Below are positions 10,664 through 21,900 of a stretch of 64,000 bases of DNA, in pieces; position 1 is the first letter of the stretch; every line of letters begins with the position of its first letter. The position numbers were made by a program, and so were the translations under genes. Source of the DNA: Panopea generosa (taxonomy: Eukaryota > Mollusca > Bivalvia > Adapedonta > Hiatellidae); contig CM055899.1 in the NCBI GenBank assembly GCA_029582155.1, forward strand, positions 78,576,719-78,640,718, given 5' to 3'. The notes below the pieces were generated by a model that was not told the DNA's origin, ran no database searches, and saw only the letters and a list, made by a program, of their open reading frames with translations.

Positions 10664-10753
10664 GTGAACATTTGGTTGGATCATCTGACGAGTGTTGCTG
10701 CCAACCGAAAAAGGGGCAAGGCAAAGGCAGCCGAGACACGGTCTTCGAAAAAG
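10664..10753 (+). CDS. SAM-domain gene, internal exon (Cys/Lys-rich)
   Basis: Bounded by an AAACAG acceptor and a GTATTT donor. Two frames are open. The frame that fits phase-1 junctions on both sides reads EHLVGSSDECCCQPKKGQGK, then a short basic tail ending FEK. It joins the preceding ...VKVSE exon through a shared Gly codon and the next exon through another Gly codon. The alternative frame (VNIWLDHLTSV...) is also open but does not match those phases. Confidence 0.5.
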
Positions 10754-11684
10754 GTATTTGGGCACATTATGAGTGGAATTTTGTAAAGATTGCCTCAACA
10801 TTAAATTAGTCTGAGGCCAAAAAATCTCTTTTTTTTCTGAAAGCCATACAAAACATAAGGGGTATTGCACTTCTGTGGTCTAAATGTGTGTATTTTATCA
10901 TTGACATGGTGGGGAATCATTGACATGGTGACCACGTAACATGGTATCTTAAAGTCCCATTATGCATTTGAAAACTTTATTTGAAATGAAAGAGTATTCA
11001 CTCCAATGACATCCAGTGAAATTCTGATGTAAAAATTTGCATTGGATTTCTTGAAGACATGAAAGAAAATATTCGAAATACACTATAAATATATTGCGCT
11101 AATGTAAGCGCAAGTGTAATAATTGGAGGTATGTTTGGATGAAAAAATAATTTCTGAAGGAAAGTAATGCGAAAATGAGCCATTTTCTTCCATAAGAGGA
11201 TGAGTATGATCTGTTTATTCAGTAATTGAAATTTTACTCACAAATGCATTATGTTCCTTTAAACTTAAAATTGGTGGATTCTCCTGAAAAAGTACAATGC
11301 TGTTTATAATGTCACTGGTGGCTACTGAAAGTCCTGTCAGTTACGCATACTCTGCATACTCTCAACAAAATACTTTCTGTTAAACAAAAGATATTGACAA
11401 AAATTCTCACGTGGACACCTGAATCTGACAGATTATCAATTGCTGCGATACCATGTCATGTGGTCTCAATATCATGTGATTCCCCACCATGATTGCAAGA
11501 TTAGTTTGATAGACTACTAGCAGATTTTTGAGAAAATAATGTGTTTTCAACAAAAACAAAAAACAAAATTCAGTACCATTTTTGTTCCAATAGAATTAAA
11601 AACAACCTATTGTTTTATCTATCAAAATATATGTTGGAAATCTTTGTTAAGTTGTGCTACCAAATTATTAATTATTAAACAATC

Positions 11685-11880
11685 CAGGCTCAAGCTCCTA
11701 TCCAGGCTCAAGCTCCTATCAAGGCTCAAGTTCCTATCCAGGCTCCGGCTCCTATCCAGGCTCAAGCTCCTATCCAGGCTCAAGCTCCTATCAAGGCTCA
11801 AGCTCCTATCCAGGCTCAAGCTCCTATCCAGGCTCAAAGGCTCAAGCTCCTATCCAGGCTCCGGCTCCTATCCAGGCTCT
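11685..11880 (+). repeat. 18-bp minisatellite
   Basis: Ten or so units related to CAGGCTCAAGCTCCTATC with small substitutions (CAAG/CCGG, CC/AA). One unit near 11835 is 26 bp long. It overlaps the penultimate exon of the SAM-domain gene. Confidence 0.85.
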
Positions 11881-11900
11881 TGAGGAGAGTGCACCAGATT
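11688..11900 (+). CDS. SAM-domain gene, exon made of 18-bp repeats
   Basis: An AATCCAG acceptor (ending 11687) and a GTGAGT donor (11901) bound this exon. It consists almost entirely of 18-bp units related to CAGGCTCAAGCTCCTATC. In the frame that fits the splice phases it reads Gly-Ser-Ser-Ser-Tyr-Pro units, then switches after an 8-bp length change near 11835 to Ala-Pro-Ile-Gln-Ala units and ends ALEESAPD. The product is low-complexity and probably disordered. The acceptor choice is uncertain because it lies at the edge of the repeat. Confidence 0.45.
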
Positions 11901-12270
11901 GTGAGTTTTTTTTTGTAGCTTTGTGTTCATGGTGAGCTATGATTGTCCAATCTTCATGTAACTTGGTCAGAATGTATGGCTGAAATCTCGGCCAAGTTCA
12001 AAGCTGGGTCATGTTGGGTCAAAAACTATGTCACAAGGTCAAATGTTAGAAAAAGAATGTGAACACATTAGAGGCCACACTTTTGGCCCATTCTTCATGA
12101 AACTTAGTGTGAATGTTCATCTCTATGAAATCTAGATCATGTTCGAAATTGGGTCATGAGGGGTCAAAAATTAAGTCTCTAGGTAAAATCTTAGAACATT
12201 TTTGGTCCAATTTAAATGAAACTTAGTCAAGTTTGAAACCTTAAAGATTATAAAATTCACTCTATTTCAG

Positions 12271-12344
12271 GTATAAATGTGGAAGTGTCCAGGTTTGGCC
12301 GCAGGAGGAGGAAGAATGTCCTTTTTAGTGACTTTTTGTGTTAA
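12271..12344 (+). CDS. SAM-domain gene, terminal exon
   Basis: A TCTATTTCAG acceptor precedes a short frame reading INVEVSRFGRRRRKNVLF and ending at TAA 12342-12344. The codon split across the intron (T + GT) gives Cys and keeps phase with the previous exon. The GRRRRK patch could be a nuclear-localisation-type basic cluster (inference). A polyadenylation signal follows 12 bases later. Confidence 0.55.
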
Positions 12345-12356
12345 ATTCATTGTTAA

Positions 12357-12362
12357 AATAAA
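12357..12362 (+). promoter_or_regulatory. Polyadenylation signal AATAAA
   Basis: AATAAA lies 13 bases past the stop codon at 12344, consistent with the 3' end of the SAM-domain gene. Confidence 0.6.
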
Positions 12363-13168
12363 ATAAGAAGTTTAAGTGTTGTAACTTTTTAACTCACCTG
12401 AGCACAAAGCTATTGTGATCGGTCAATGTCTGTCTTCGCAAGTCTGATGTCCTCAACTTTTAGTGTTAGCACTCTAAGAGGCCACAGATATGGTTCAATC
12501 GTAATTAAACTTGGTCAGCATGCTTACCATCTTTATAGAAACTGGGTCATGTGGAGTTAGAAACTAGGTTACTGGGTTTATTTTGTAGCTTAACTATTCT
12601 AGGAAAATAAGAGCTTACACGATCATTTGTGCGTCTGTGTCCGCATTGGTTAAAGTTTTTTAAAAGTCTTATACATTCTATACTATCAAAGATATTCAAC
12701 TTAAACTAGGTACGGGTATTTAGTGGGACTACTTTTACCATACTAAGAAGGCCCATAACCCTGGATGCATTTTTTTCAGAATTATGCCCCTTATTTACTT
12801 GAAAATACCCACTTTATAAGTTTCTTCCAAGTCTAATCATTTGAATACTATCAAAGTTATTTAACTGAAATTGATACATATATATATTCATTGGGACTAT
12901 ATCTACCTTACTTCAAATGCCCATTACTCTGGATTCATTATTTTCCTAATGATGTGCCTTTGTACTTATATTTTTTTCATTGTTTTTCTGATAGCAGCTT
13001 TATTTATTGATTGATCTTTTAGATATTTACCCTCTCCCATACCTCCGGGGCATTTGATGCACCAAGCAGGCTCAAGGGTGGGGATTTAGACAAAAATGGT
13101 TGTCTCTAGGGTGGGGATTTAGATTTCAAACATTTCAAGATGTCAAATTCCACTGGGTCAGCCCGCCG

Positions 13169-13198
<30 letters not shown>
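13169..13198 (+). repeat. Poly(C) run of 30 bases
   Basis: Thirty consecutive C, preceded by GCCCGCCG and followed by GGGCGGGC. Length is likely unstable in cells and in sequencing. Confidence 0.95.
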
Positions 13199-13200
<2 letters not shown>

Positions 13201-13451
13201 GCGGGCAAAATAATGACAGGTGCATTTCAGATAAATACAAAAATTTGTCACGCAGGAACATTTGAAACAGAGAATCAAAATATCATTTCATGTAAGTTTA
13301 TTTACTTTTTGATTTATATATTGTTTGTAACATATCAGTATGCATATTTCAGCTTTTAATAAAATGTCTATTTTTGCCAAAAACAATTGCAATCGATAAA
13401 ATTAATGATTTTCTGATGTGTCTGTATTTTCTCTACTATTCTTTTTAACAG

Positions 13452-14620
13452 GAAAACTACGGACATGTCCCTACCAGCCAGTTTATCAATGAGAGAAGTG
13501 ACAGGCCGCTTTAACTATACTACTGTGCAACATCAATGTACTGGACTAATAACTCATTATTACAAACATCAGTACATGTATGACCATTCAGACATTGCTG
13601 TACTCTACCTTCTGTTACTGGAGAGAATAAAAATCAGTCCTAGCGCACTTGCAATTATGTTCGATTACTGCAGCACTAATGAAAAGTGGATGACAACAGC
13701 ATTGCGTGGCTTGCCTCTTATTACATTAAGAAATCAAATGACAATATCGTAGCAATCTGCGAGGAAATAATTAAACACTCTTTGTAATATAAATTATCGC
13801 ACTGATATCTGAGTAAATTGTTATTATTAAATGAATAAAACATAAGTTACAAGACCTATGAATTGTGTTTATTTTGTTGAATTATTTGTTGTTTTAGAAC
13901 GTCAAATATATATGTTTACACGTACGGGGTAAAACCTTGAACTATCAAGACAAGCAACTTGAAGACACTATTAAAGCTGTCGAAGATTGCTCACTTTCAA
14001 TAAGGAAAGCCTCTGCATCATTTAGTGTCCCCAAGTCTACCATTGGTGATAGAATAAGTGGGAAGGATGACATGCATGTACAACGTGGCAGACCCAAGCA
14101 TATCCCTCGGGATACTGAAAATAAATTGTGGACGCTGTAAAGATGGCTTCAAGGTGAGGAATTGGCCTTACCAGAAAATAGGTAAGGAACGTCAGAATAA
14201 ATGAGTCCATGAATGCCACTGATTCAGTCAATGAATGATGAACCGGGAAGTTATCAGTAGCTACTTCAATGACTTAGTTGAAGGACTGAACATTGCAACA
14301 AAGCCTCGCATAATGATGCATCCAATGCATCGTACGTTACTACGTCAATTGATGGATTCATATTGCCGCAATTGACAACATTGTTTGATCAGTTGCTCAC
14401 AGAGACATGTTCACCATCTCGGGACAATTCATATGAACTGACATTAAATGAATTGGATAGTCCCGAAATCCAAAGCGATGTAGGATTACAGTCAGTCAGT
14501 GACGTTCTGGACTAAAGCGATCTGCAGCAACATTTTCAACTCATATCTGGAGGAAACTGCTCAGTACATACACTGACAGATCAGAACGGCCAACAAATCA
14601 CCGTGCCCTTTAGAATGTAA
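13452..14620 (+). pseudogene. Decayed coding remnants including a psq-type helix-turn-helix
   Basis: After an acceptor-like AACAG at 13452 a 96-codon frame (13465-13752) ends in a stop; I recognise no domain. At 13937-14140 a frame reads LEDTIKAVEDCSLSIRKAS then FSVPKSTIGDRISGK. This is the psq-type DNA-binding helix-turn-helix found in Pipsqueak proteins and at the N terminus of pogo/Tigger transposases. It stops shortly after the motif. At about 14375-14620 two short frames in line, separated by one TAA, encode a polar Gln/Ser-rich tail ending ITVPFRM. No transposase core is visible. The pieces may be one dying gene or a transposon fragment. Confidence 0.4.
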
Positions 14621-15681
14621 AAAAAATACTAGAATCAGAATGTATAATTCTGTTGAAATATGAAATGTCTTTAAAAAGGTTTTACTATCTGTACTTTCCA
14701 TATGTGTTGTATCATGTCCACACTTTTCCTACTGTGTCCGTACTTACCCTTCTTTGATACTTTCTTTATAATGACTTTTTACAATATCTCGCACTCATAT
14801 CACCATTGAAAACCAGGGTCAAGTCTGTAGAAAATAATTTCCAAATGGCACATGTCAAACAACGTCAGTTATGCATTTGACAAATTACAATACTACGAGT
14901 TTAAAGCCTCTGGTGTACCCTACCCCATGAAAGAGTAAGGCTCAAACAAAATGTTTACACAAATATTCTCTTTTTTTCTACAAAAGCACCGTATAATTAT
15001 GCTGTTTTGATTCCCAGATGATTTATGGTTTGATATGTATTATATTATATTATGGATTTTTCACTTTACAGTAAAAACAACAAAAAAAAAAAAACACTGC
15101 CTAACTGCATTGCCAAATTAGTTATTTAAACATGGTTTTATTTCGACTGATTTAAAGAGATATCTTATTTGTTTTAATATTTCGATTATATAAAGCAATT
15201 ATTCTAGACTGTCTCCAGTACAATTTCTAATGAATTTATCAAAAATAATCAAAGTACCAGTCAAATTCCATAAATATTTTTTGCAAACCCATATACCAGT
15301 CCAATACTTCAACATTTGAAACAGTATTTGATATGCAGACTTGTTTCTTTTATTGCTGTAAATCAACTATGTATCAGATGAATTTTCTCTGAAGTCGATT
15401 AAGTATTTCTGCAAATTCATTTAAACCAGATCAATACTTCAATATTTGAAACAGAATTAGACATACAGAATTTTGTTTTTTATTACAATAAATGAACTAT
15501 GTATAAGATAAATTTTCTCTAAAGCAGAATAAGTATTTTCGTAAAATCATATACACCTGTCCATAACTACAGTTTTCGAAACAGTATTTGACATAAAAAA
15601 TTTGTTTTTTTATTACTGTAAATCATCTATAAATAATATAAATAATAACTTCTCTAAGCTGATGTTCTGAAGCCTTTTGAT

Positions 15682-15687
15682 TTTATT
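15682..15687 (-). promoter_or_regulatory. Polyadenylation signal AATAAA for BLMH
   Basis: AATAAA on the minus strand about 70 bases past the stop codon. A second candidate lies further on near 15610. Confidence 0.5.
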
Positions 15688-15757
15688 CAACTTTAAAGAC
15701 TGAAATTAAGCTTTAATACAGATATTCATGGCAACATCTGGTGCAACCAAACATGCA

Positions 15758-15912
15758 TCAATGTCGAGCCAGAGCTCCCATAGGGTCCCATGCTGGCAGT
15801 ACCACTGGTTCCTGGTCAAGTATGGCAACAGTTTCCTGATCTAAAAGCTTCTTGTTGATAACAACTTCATATACAAATTCAGAGAACCAGGCGTCAGTCA
15901 TCACGAGGTAGC
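15758..15912 (-). CDS. BLMH: BLMH exon 11 (C terminus)
   Basis: Encodes GYLVMTDAWFSEFVYEVV to VVLPAWDPMGALARH and the stop TGA at 15760-15758. The acceptor is TTTTTTCAG. Confidence 0.97.
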
Positions 15913-18900
15913 CTGAAAAAAGTTGGTTATTATGAATTATATCTTTACTTCAGCAAAGGATATTAATAGCTGTATGGTTTTGTGATTTAAAATCAACATG
16001 GTCACACTTGTAAAACCTTGTAACATAAAATCACAATAACAACATTTGAAAATGGAAATATTTGTTTGCAGGCAGGGTTGTATTGCAGCAAATAGAGTGT
16101 TGACCACTCACACTAGCGGTCATGAGTTTAATCCCAGACCGGACCCAACGGCCTCTCAAAAACAACATTCAATACCCAGGAAACAACAATTCATATAAAC
16201 TCTGACCTTACTTCACAATCAAGCTTACACAATTAGAAATTCTTGTTTAAAGAGTTGCCTATATATACATGTATATATATATGTGTCTCAACATCCATAG
16301 AATATACATGTATATATATATATGTCACAACATCCATAGAACATACATATATATGTATAACTGACTTATGTGTGTATCTGACTTGTACATGTGTGTCTGC
16401 AATTAACTTGTATATGTATAACTGACTCGTGTAAAATTAATTATTAATGTACAATAGACTTGTGTCTATAACTGAATGTAGTTAATTTATATGTGTATAA
16501 TTGACTCTGGTGTATTATGTGTATTTGACTCATATATGTAAAATTGACCTGTATGTGGTGAATTGACTTGTATGTGTGTAATTGACTTGTATGTGTGTTA
16601 TTGACTCATATGTGTGTATTTGACTCGTATATGTATAATTGACTTGTATTCGTGAAATGGACTCAAATGTGTATAACTGACTTATATATGTATAATTGAC
16701 TTGTATGTGTGAAATGGACTCAAATGTGTGTAATTGACTCATATGTGTGTAATTGACTTGTATGTGTGTAAATGACTCATATGTGTGTAATTGCTTTGTG
16801 TGTGTAACTCATTCATGTGTATAATTGACAATTTATCATATTGTATGTATTATCGACTTTATATATTTAACAAATTCAATAATATTGAATCAATTGATGA
16901 GTTGAAAAGTCCATCTTCAATCAATTTCAATAAACTGTTAACACTACAAAAAATTCGCATAATGATATGTCACCTGGTTATTGTTTTAAAACATAATGTA
17001 TTTCATAAATTTTGTCTTTTCAGTTTAAGAATCTATCTACAGAATATCATCAAACTGTCTTGAACAACAAGATAGGAAACACTTTTTCTATTTTTAGTTA
17101 CACTGACCTTGACCTCATTTCCCTCAAAAGGCAACTTTAAGATTCCTTTTAAGGTTAAGAACGTACATTTTTATACAACACTATATTACAATAATTTAAG
17201 GAAACTCAAGTTCTCCAACATAAACTAAAGTATGTCGGACGACAACAAAGTGTGACCACGACAAAGCAATCCTCAAGTGTCCGTCAAGCCTTGAAGGTGA
17301 CACACTGGCAGTCAACTCTGTGGAAAAGTGACCTCTTCTAAGTAGTTACCTGCCCTTTTAGCAGTTTATTCATTATGCCCCGGCCATTTTCAATGGGGGG
17401 GGGGGGCGGGGTGCATATAGTATCAGCACTATCAGTATGTCCGTACGTCCTGTACATACGAAAATGGTTTCCAACTTATATCTTTAGTTTAAAGGAACAG
17501 ATTCAAACCAAATTAAGTGTGTGATACAGATAATACAAGTCAAGTTCGTATTTCGTTCCGGTCTGATGATTTTTGATGGAGTTTGCCCCTTTCTGGACTT
17601 AGATTATTGACAAATGTCAAGAAATTGGTTTCTACTTGATATCTCTTGAAGGATTGGATGGATTCGATTCATATTTGGTAGAAAGATGTATGGTGGTAAA
17701 CTGCAGCTCAAGTTTGATTTCCGTCGAAATCCCTGTATATTAATTAGGTGTTCTGGGCTCTGATTGGCTGATAGTTTCCGACCTCCAAAGTCTTTATTTA
17801 TGGACCGGTTTTGACAAAAATTTATATTTGGCTTTATATCAACAAGACCTAGGTCAAATTCGACAAAGGATGGAATTGGCACATATTAATTAGGTGATCT
17901 TGACTCTGATTGGCTGACAGTTTCTGACCTCTAAAATCTTAATTGATGGACCGATTATGATGAAACTTGATATTTGGCTTTATTGATATCTTCAATGTGG
18001 TTACAAAGTGGGGGCATTTGTGTCCCATGGGCGCATTTCTAGTTTCTAATGTCCATCTTTTTAAAGAGTAAACAAATCTTTACTATTTCTACTTGCTGTC
18101 CCTGGAAATTTGCAAACAATGTAGACCCAGATATATCAGTGATTAGCTTACAATCTGACCAGGGTTTACATTGTTTGACTGATGCTATCGTTCAGTAAAT
18201 TTATATCAACACACCTCTAAATGATAATGAAATGGTCCAAAACTAAGAATGGAAGAGTCTATCATATTTTAGAAAGTAACAGTTATTTTTCCTCGAAAGA
18301 TTGTTTATCACATATCAGTAAAAAAAATAATTCTCCTAGAGTCGATAAGACATCTGTATTTGTAATATTTGATACCTTTATCACCATTACTGTCGCCCCA
18401 TGAGTTCTCTACTCGCCATTTGTCTGCCCCAGTAGGCTTTCCGTCTTCATCATCCTGAAGAATATTATCATCATTATTTACTTTAGATAAACTTGGGCTG
18501 CTTCATCTAATTGTTTTTTAGGCTTCTGTAAACAGCTTTATGGTTTACACATTCATCCAAGACCTTATAGCTATATTTTTTGCCATAATTTTATCCACAT
18601 TTTGTTAAAATCTGCTGAAAAATAGAACTCTAACAAAAGACAACAAGGTCAAAGGTTAATAACATAATACAAGAGATGATGGACAACATACTGTCACAAA
18701 AGTTTAATATTTGTCAAGCTTGTTCAATATTATACTGCTTATATTTTATGGATAATCAAAACATGTATGAGATTCACTTCTATATAAAACAAGAAATGTC
18801 ACTGGTAAGTGTCACATGCCCCCACCCAGATGGTCTGCGAAAATAACGATATATTTTATAATAGGTAGGGATTTATATATGTATCCATGAATATCAAGAG

Positions 18901-21900
18901 TAATGGACTGATGTTTCAGACTAGACACACAATTTCATGTTTTTTTACATTAAAATGTTACCGTGACCTTTGTGTAACCTTGACATCTGATGTAAAGGTC
19001 TGCATATTTCTTAAAGTAAAGCAGGTGACACATCATCATAATAACAATGTTAATCACTTGTGTCGAGCTGTTTTAAGATCCCTCCATGTAAGACAAAGTT
19101 ACAGACCAGACATGAAATATCAAACAATTGAAAGTGTGACCTTTACCTTTGAGGTATGGTTCTGTTTTCTTACACGCAACATGTCATACTGCCATGTTGA
19201 TCAATTGAACAAAGTGTTTTTGAAATCCATCTGTGTATGACAAGTTTCAGACTGGACATGAAATCTTAAACAGACTCAAAGTGGGACTGTGACCTTGAGG
19301 TAAGGGTCTGAGTCTTACATGCGACATGTCATCATGATCAATTAAGCTAAGTTAAATTCCTCCGTATAAACCAAAGTTACAGACCAGACACATATATCAC
19401 TCATATTAAAATTGTGACATTGACCTTTTTGGAAAGGTCCTGGGTCTTACAGCAACACTTCTTCATGCCATGTTGATCAATTGAGCCAAATGGTTTTGAA
19501 ATTGATCCATGTATGAAAAAGTTACAGATTGGATACGAAATTGCACAGACTCAACGTGTTGTCAAACAAACTCAAAATGTGACCTTGACCTTTGTGATAC
19601 AGGTATGAGTCTTATGTATGACACGTCGTCATGTCATGCTGCTGAATTGAGCCAAGTGTTTTTGAAATATATCCATAGGTGACAAAGTTACAGACTGGAC
19701 ACGAAATCTAAAACAGAGACTGAGTGTCGTCAAACAAAGTTAAACTGTGACCTTGATTTTTGAAGTGAGAGGCTGGTTGTTACATACGACACATTGTTGT
19801 GGTATGTTTATCATTTGTAGCAAGTATTTATAAAATCCATATATGCTTGACAATGTTACAGGCTGGGCACGAAATCTCACACAGACTCAAAGTGTTGTAA
19901 AATTCAATAAAAATGCATAGAATTAAAGTTGTTATTGTAGGAAGAGAATTGGAGTTTTCAAAGTTCTATTGGAGCATAGTAACAGAACAGATTACATGTC
20001 CTTCCCCATTTTTTTGCATGTGATGGCAGCTTATTCCACTCTACTTCTTTTGGTAGAATTTAATGAAAGTTACCTTTGTATTGACACCTGTGAACACCAT
20101 GGCATGTGTCATGAGTGATTCCCCGTACATGAGTCTCTCTGCTTTGTCCATTTTCAGTGGGTCAACACCAAACACTAGCTTGTAATCCAGACTGGAAATG
20201 GCAATCAGAAATAATAATTTATCTAAACAAAAACAAGTTACCACAAAACACTATCGGAACAATGCTCAACATCAAATTGCCTAAGTTCTAGATATACTCT
20301 GAATGCTAAAAGCATGGTTAGCTCAGTTGGTAGCGTGTGTCTATCAATCCAGGGGTCATGAGTTTGAATCATTGTCAGGCCACAGTCTCTGTGATGAATA
20401 ATATATGGCATTGCGTCTCATTATCATTTGTTTCTCGCTACTGATTAAAGTGGGAAAGTTATCAGTTACTTGAGGAGATAGGTATGTTCAAGTACTGGTT
20501 AACCTTCAAGGACTCCAGGAACAAGTGATTAGGATAACTGATTGCCTATTTGCCCTCTATGGCACAAGAATTATGCTAAATATTCAAACAAAGAAACTAA
20601 ACTCCTTGCTAGGAGCTTCAAGAACCGTTTTTTAAGCTGGGTATCAAACCTACACCTCCTGCACATGATGCAGAGGCTCTTCCATGGTTGTTTTGACTTT
20701 GAAAACACCCCTACCCTAAATCTGTCATCAAACATGCATGCTACCATATTAATACAATTACTGATTGTGCAACATCAATGTTTCATACAGGTTAGCATGC
20801 AAAACAACTTGATTCCAAACAGAGTTATCTAACTTGTATCATGAAATGCCCCAGGTGTTAGTAAAGACAAGTGCAACGTTTCATTCATAAATGACAAACA
20901 GTTACTAGGAAATCATCCATCAAACAAAGCCTACCAAAAATCTTTAACCAAATTCTCTATTAGTAAAAGAAGCCAAATAACCTTGCCTAAATGCAAATGA
21001 GTTACCCCACTTACTGTTCTGATTAGTTTCAATGAATGATAGTGAAAATACATGTATGTATAAAATGCCAATGACATATAACCAGTAGTCTGTGAAATAT
21101 GAGCTTGCAAAACTATAAATTAAAACTTAAAACAACACTAAATAATAGTGTCATAGATCACAAACAACTTACGTGTTCAGATCAAGGAATCCATCCTTAC
21201 TACTGAAGCATTTGCCAACATCACAACCAAACCAGACAGGCTAAAACAGGAGGAAACACGGTTAGCATTTGATAATAGTACAGCAATAAATACAACAGAC
21301 TAAATAATTAAATAAAAAGGTGACCTTTAACCACTCATCTTAAATGAAAAAGCTTCATTAAGTATGCAATATCAATAATACAAATTTCTATACAATCACC
21401 ACACAAACACAACTGTGTCTTGTTATGGTATTAACAGCAGTGAGAGTGGAATATGCACAATTTTGTCTATTTATAGTAATAGTGGTGAATATAGAACATG
21501 CATAATACTGTCTATATATGGTAACAGTCTTGAGGGTGGAATACTCACTTTTTGTCTATTTATAGTAACAATTGGTGGTAAGTGTGCACAATAAAGACTA
21601 TTTATGGAAACAGTGTTGACAGTAGAATACTCACAATTTCGTCTATTTATAGTAACAGTAGGTAGTAAGTGTGCACAATAAAGTCTCTTTATAGTAACAG
21701 TGATAAGAGTGAACTTCTATAGTTTATCCCAGTCCATGACATCTCTCGATTCAGGTCTCAACATTTTCCTTCAACTCTGAGTGCCAGTGGCAGCCATTTT
21801 TAACAATATTCTTATAACATGGAATATGTAACAATATTCACTGAATTGGTTTTGTTCATCGCTCAATGATCAACACTCCACAAATTTTCCAAAAATAAAT

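Larger units (their letters stand above)
11920..12990. repeat. Degenerate interspersed repeat blocks around the terminal exon
   Basis: Segments of about 125 bp containing 'CTTCATGAAACTTAG', 'GGGTCATG' and 'GGTCAAA' recur at about 11945, 12080 and 12480. A second pair, containing TACTATCAAAG and GGGACTA, recurs at about 12680 and 12850. They flank the 74-bp terminal exon on both sides. Confidence 0.5.

Noticed and set aside
18887..19240. 117-codon frame in BLMH intron 9
   Set aside because: Falls within the diverged ~170-bp tandem array. The frame is not kept between units.
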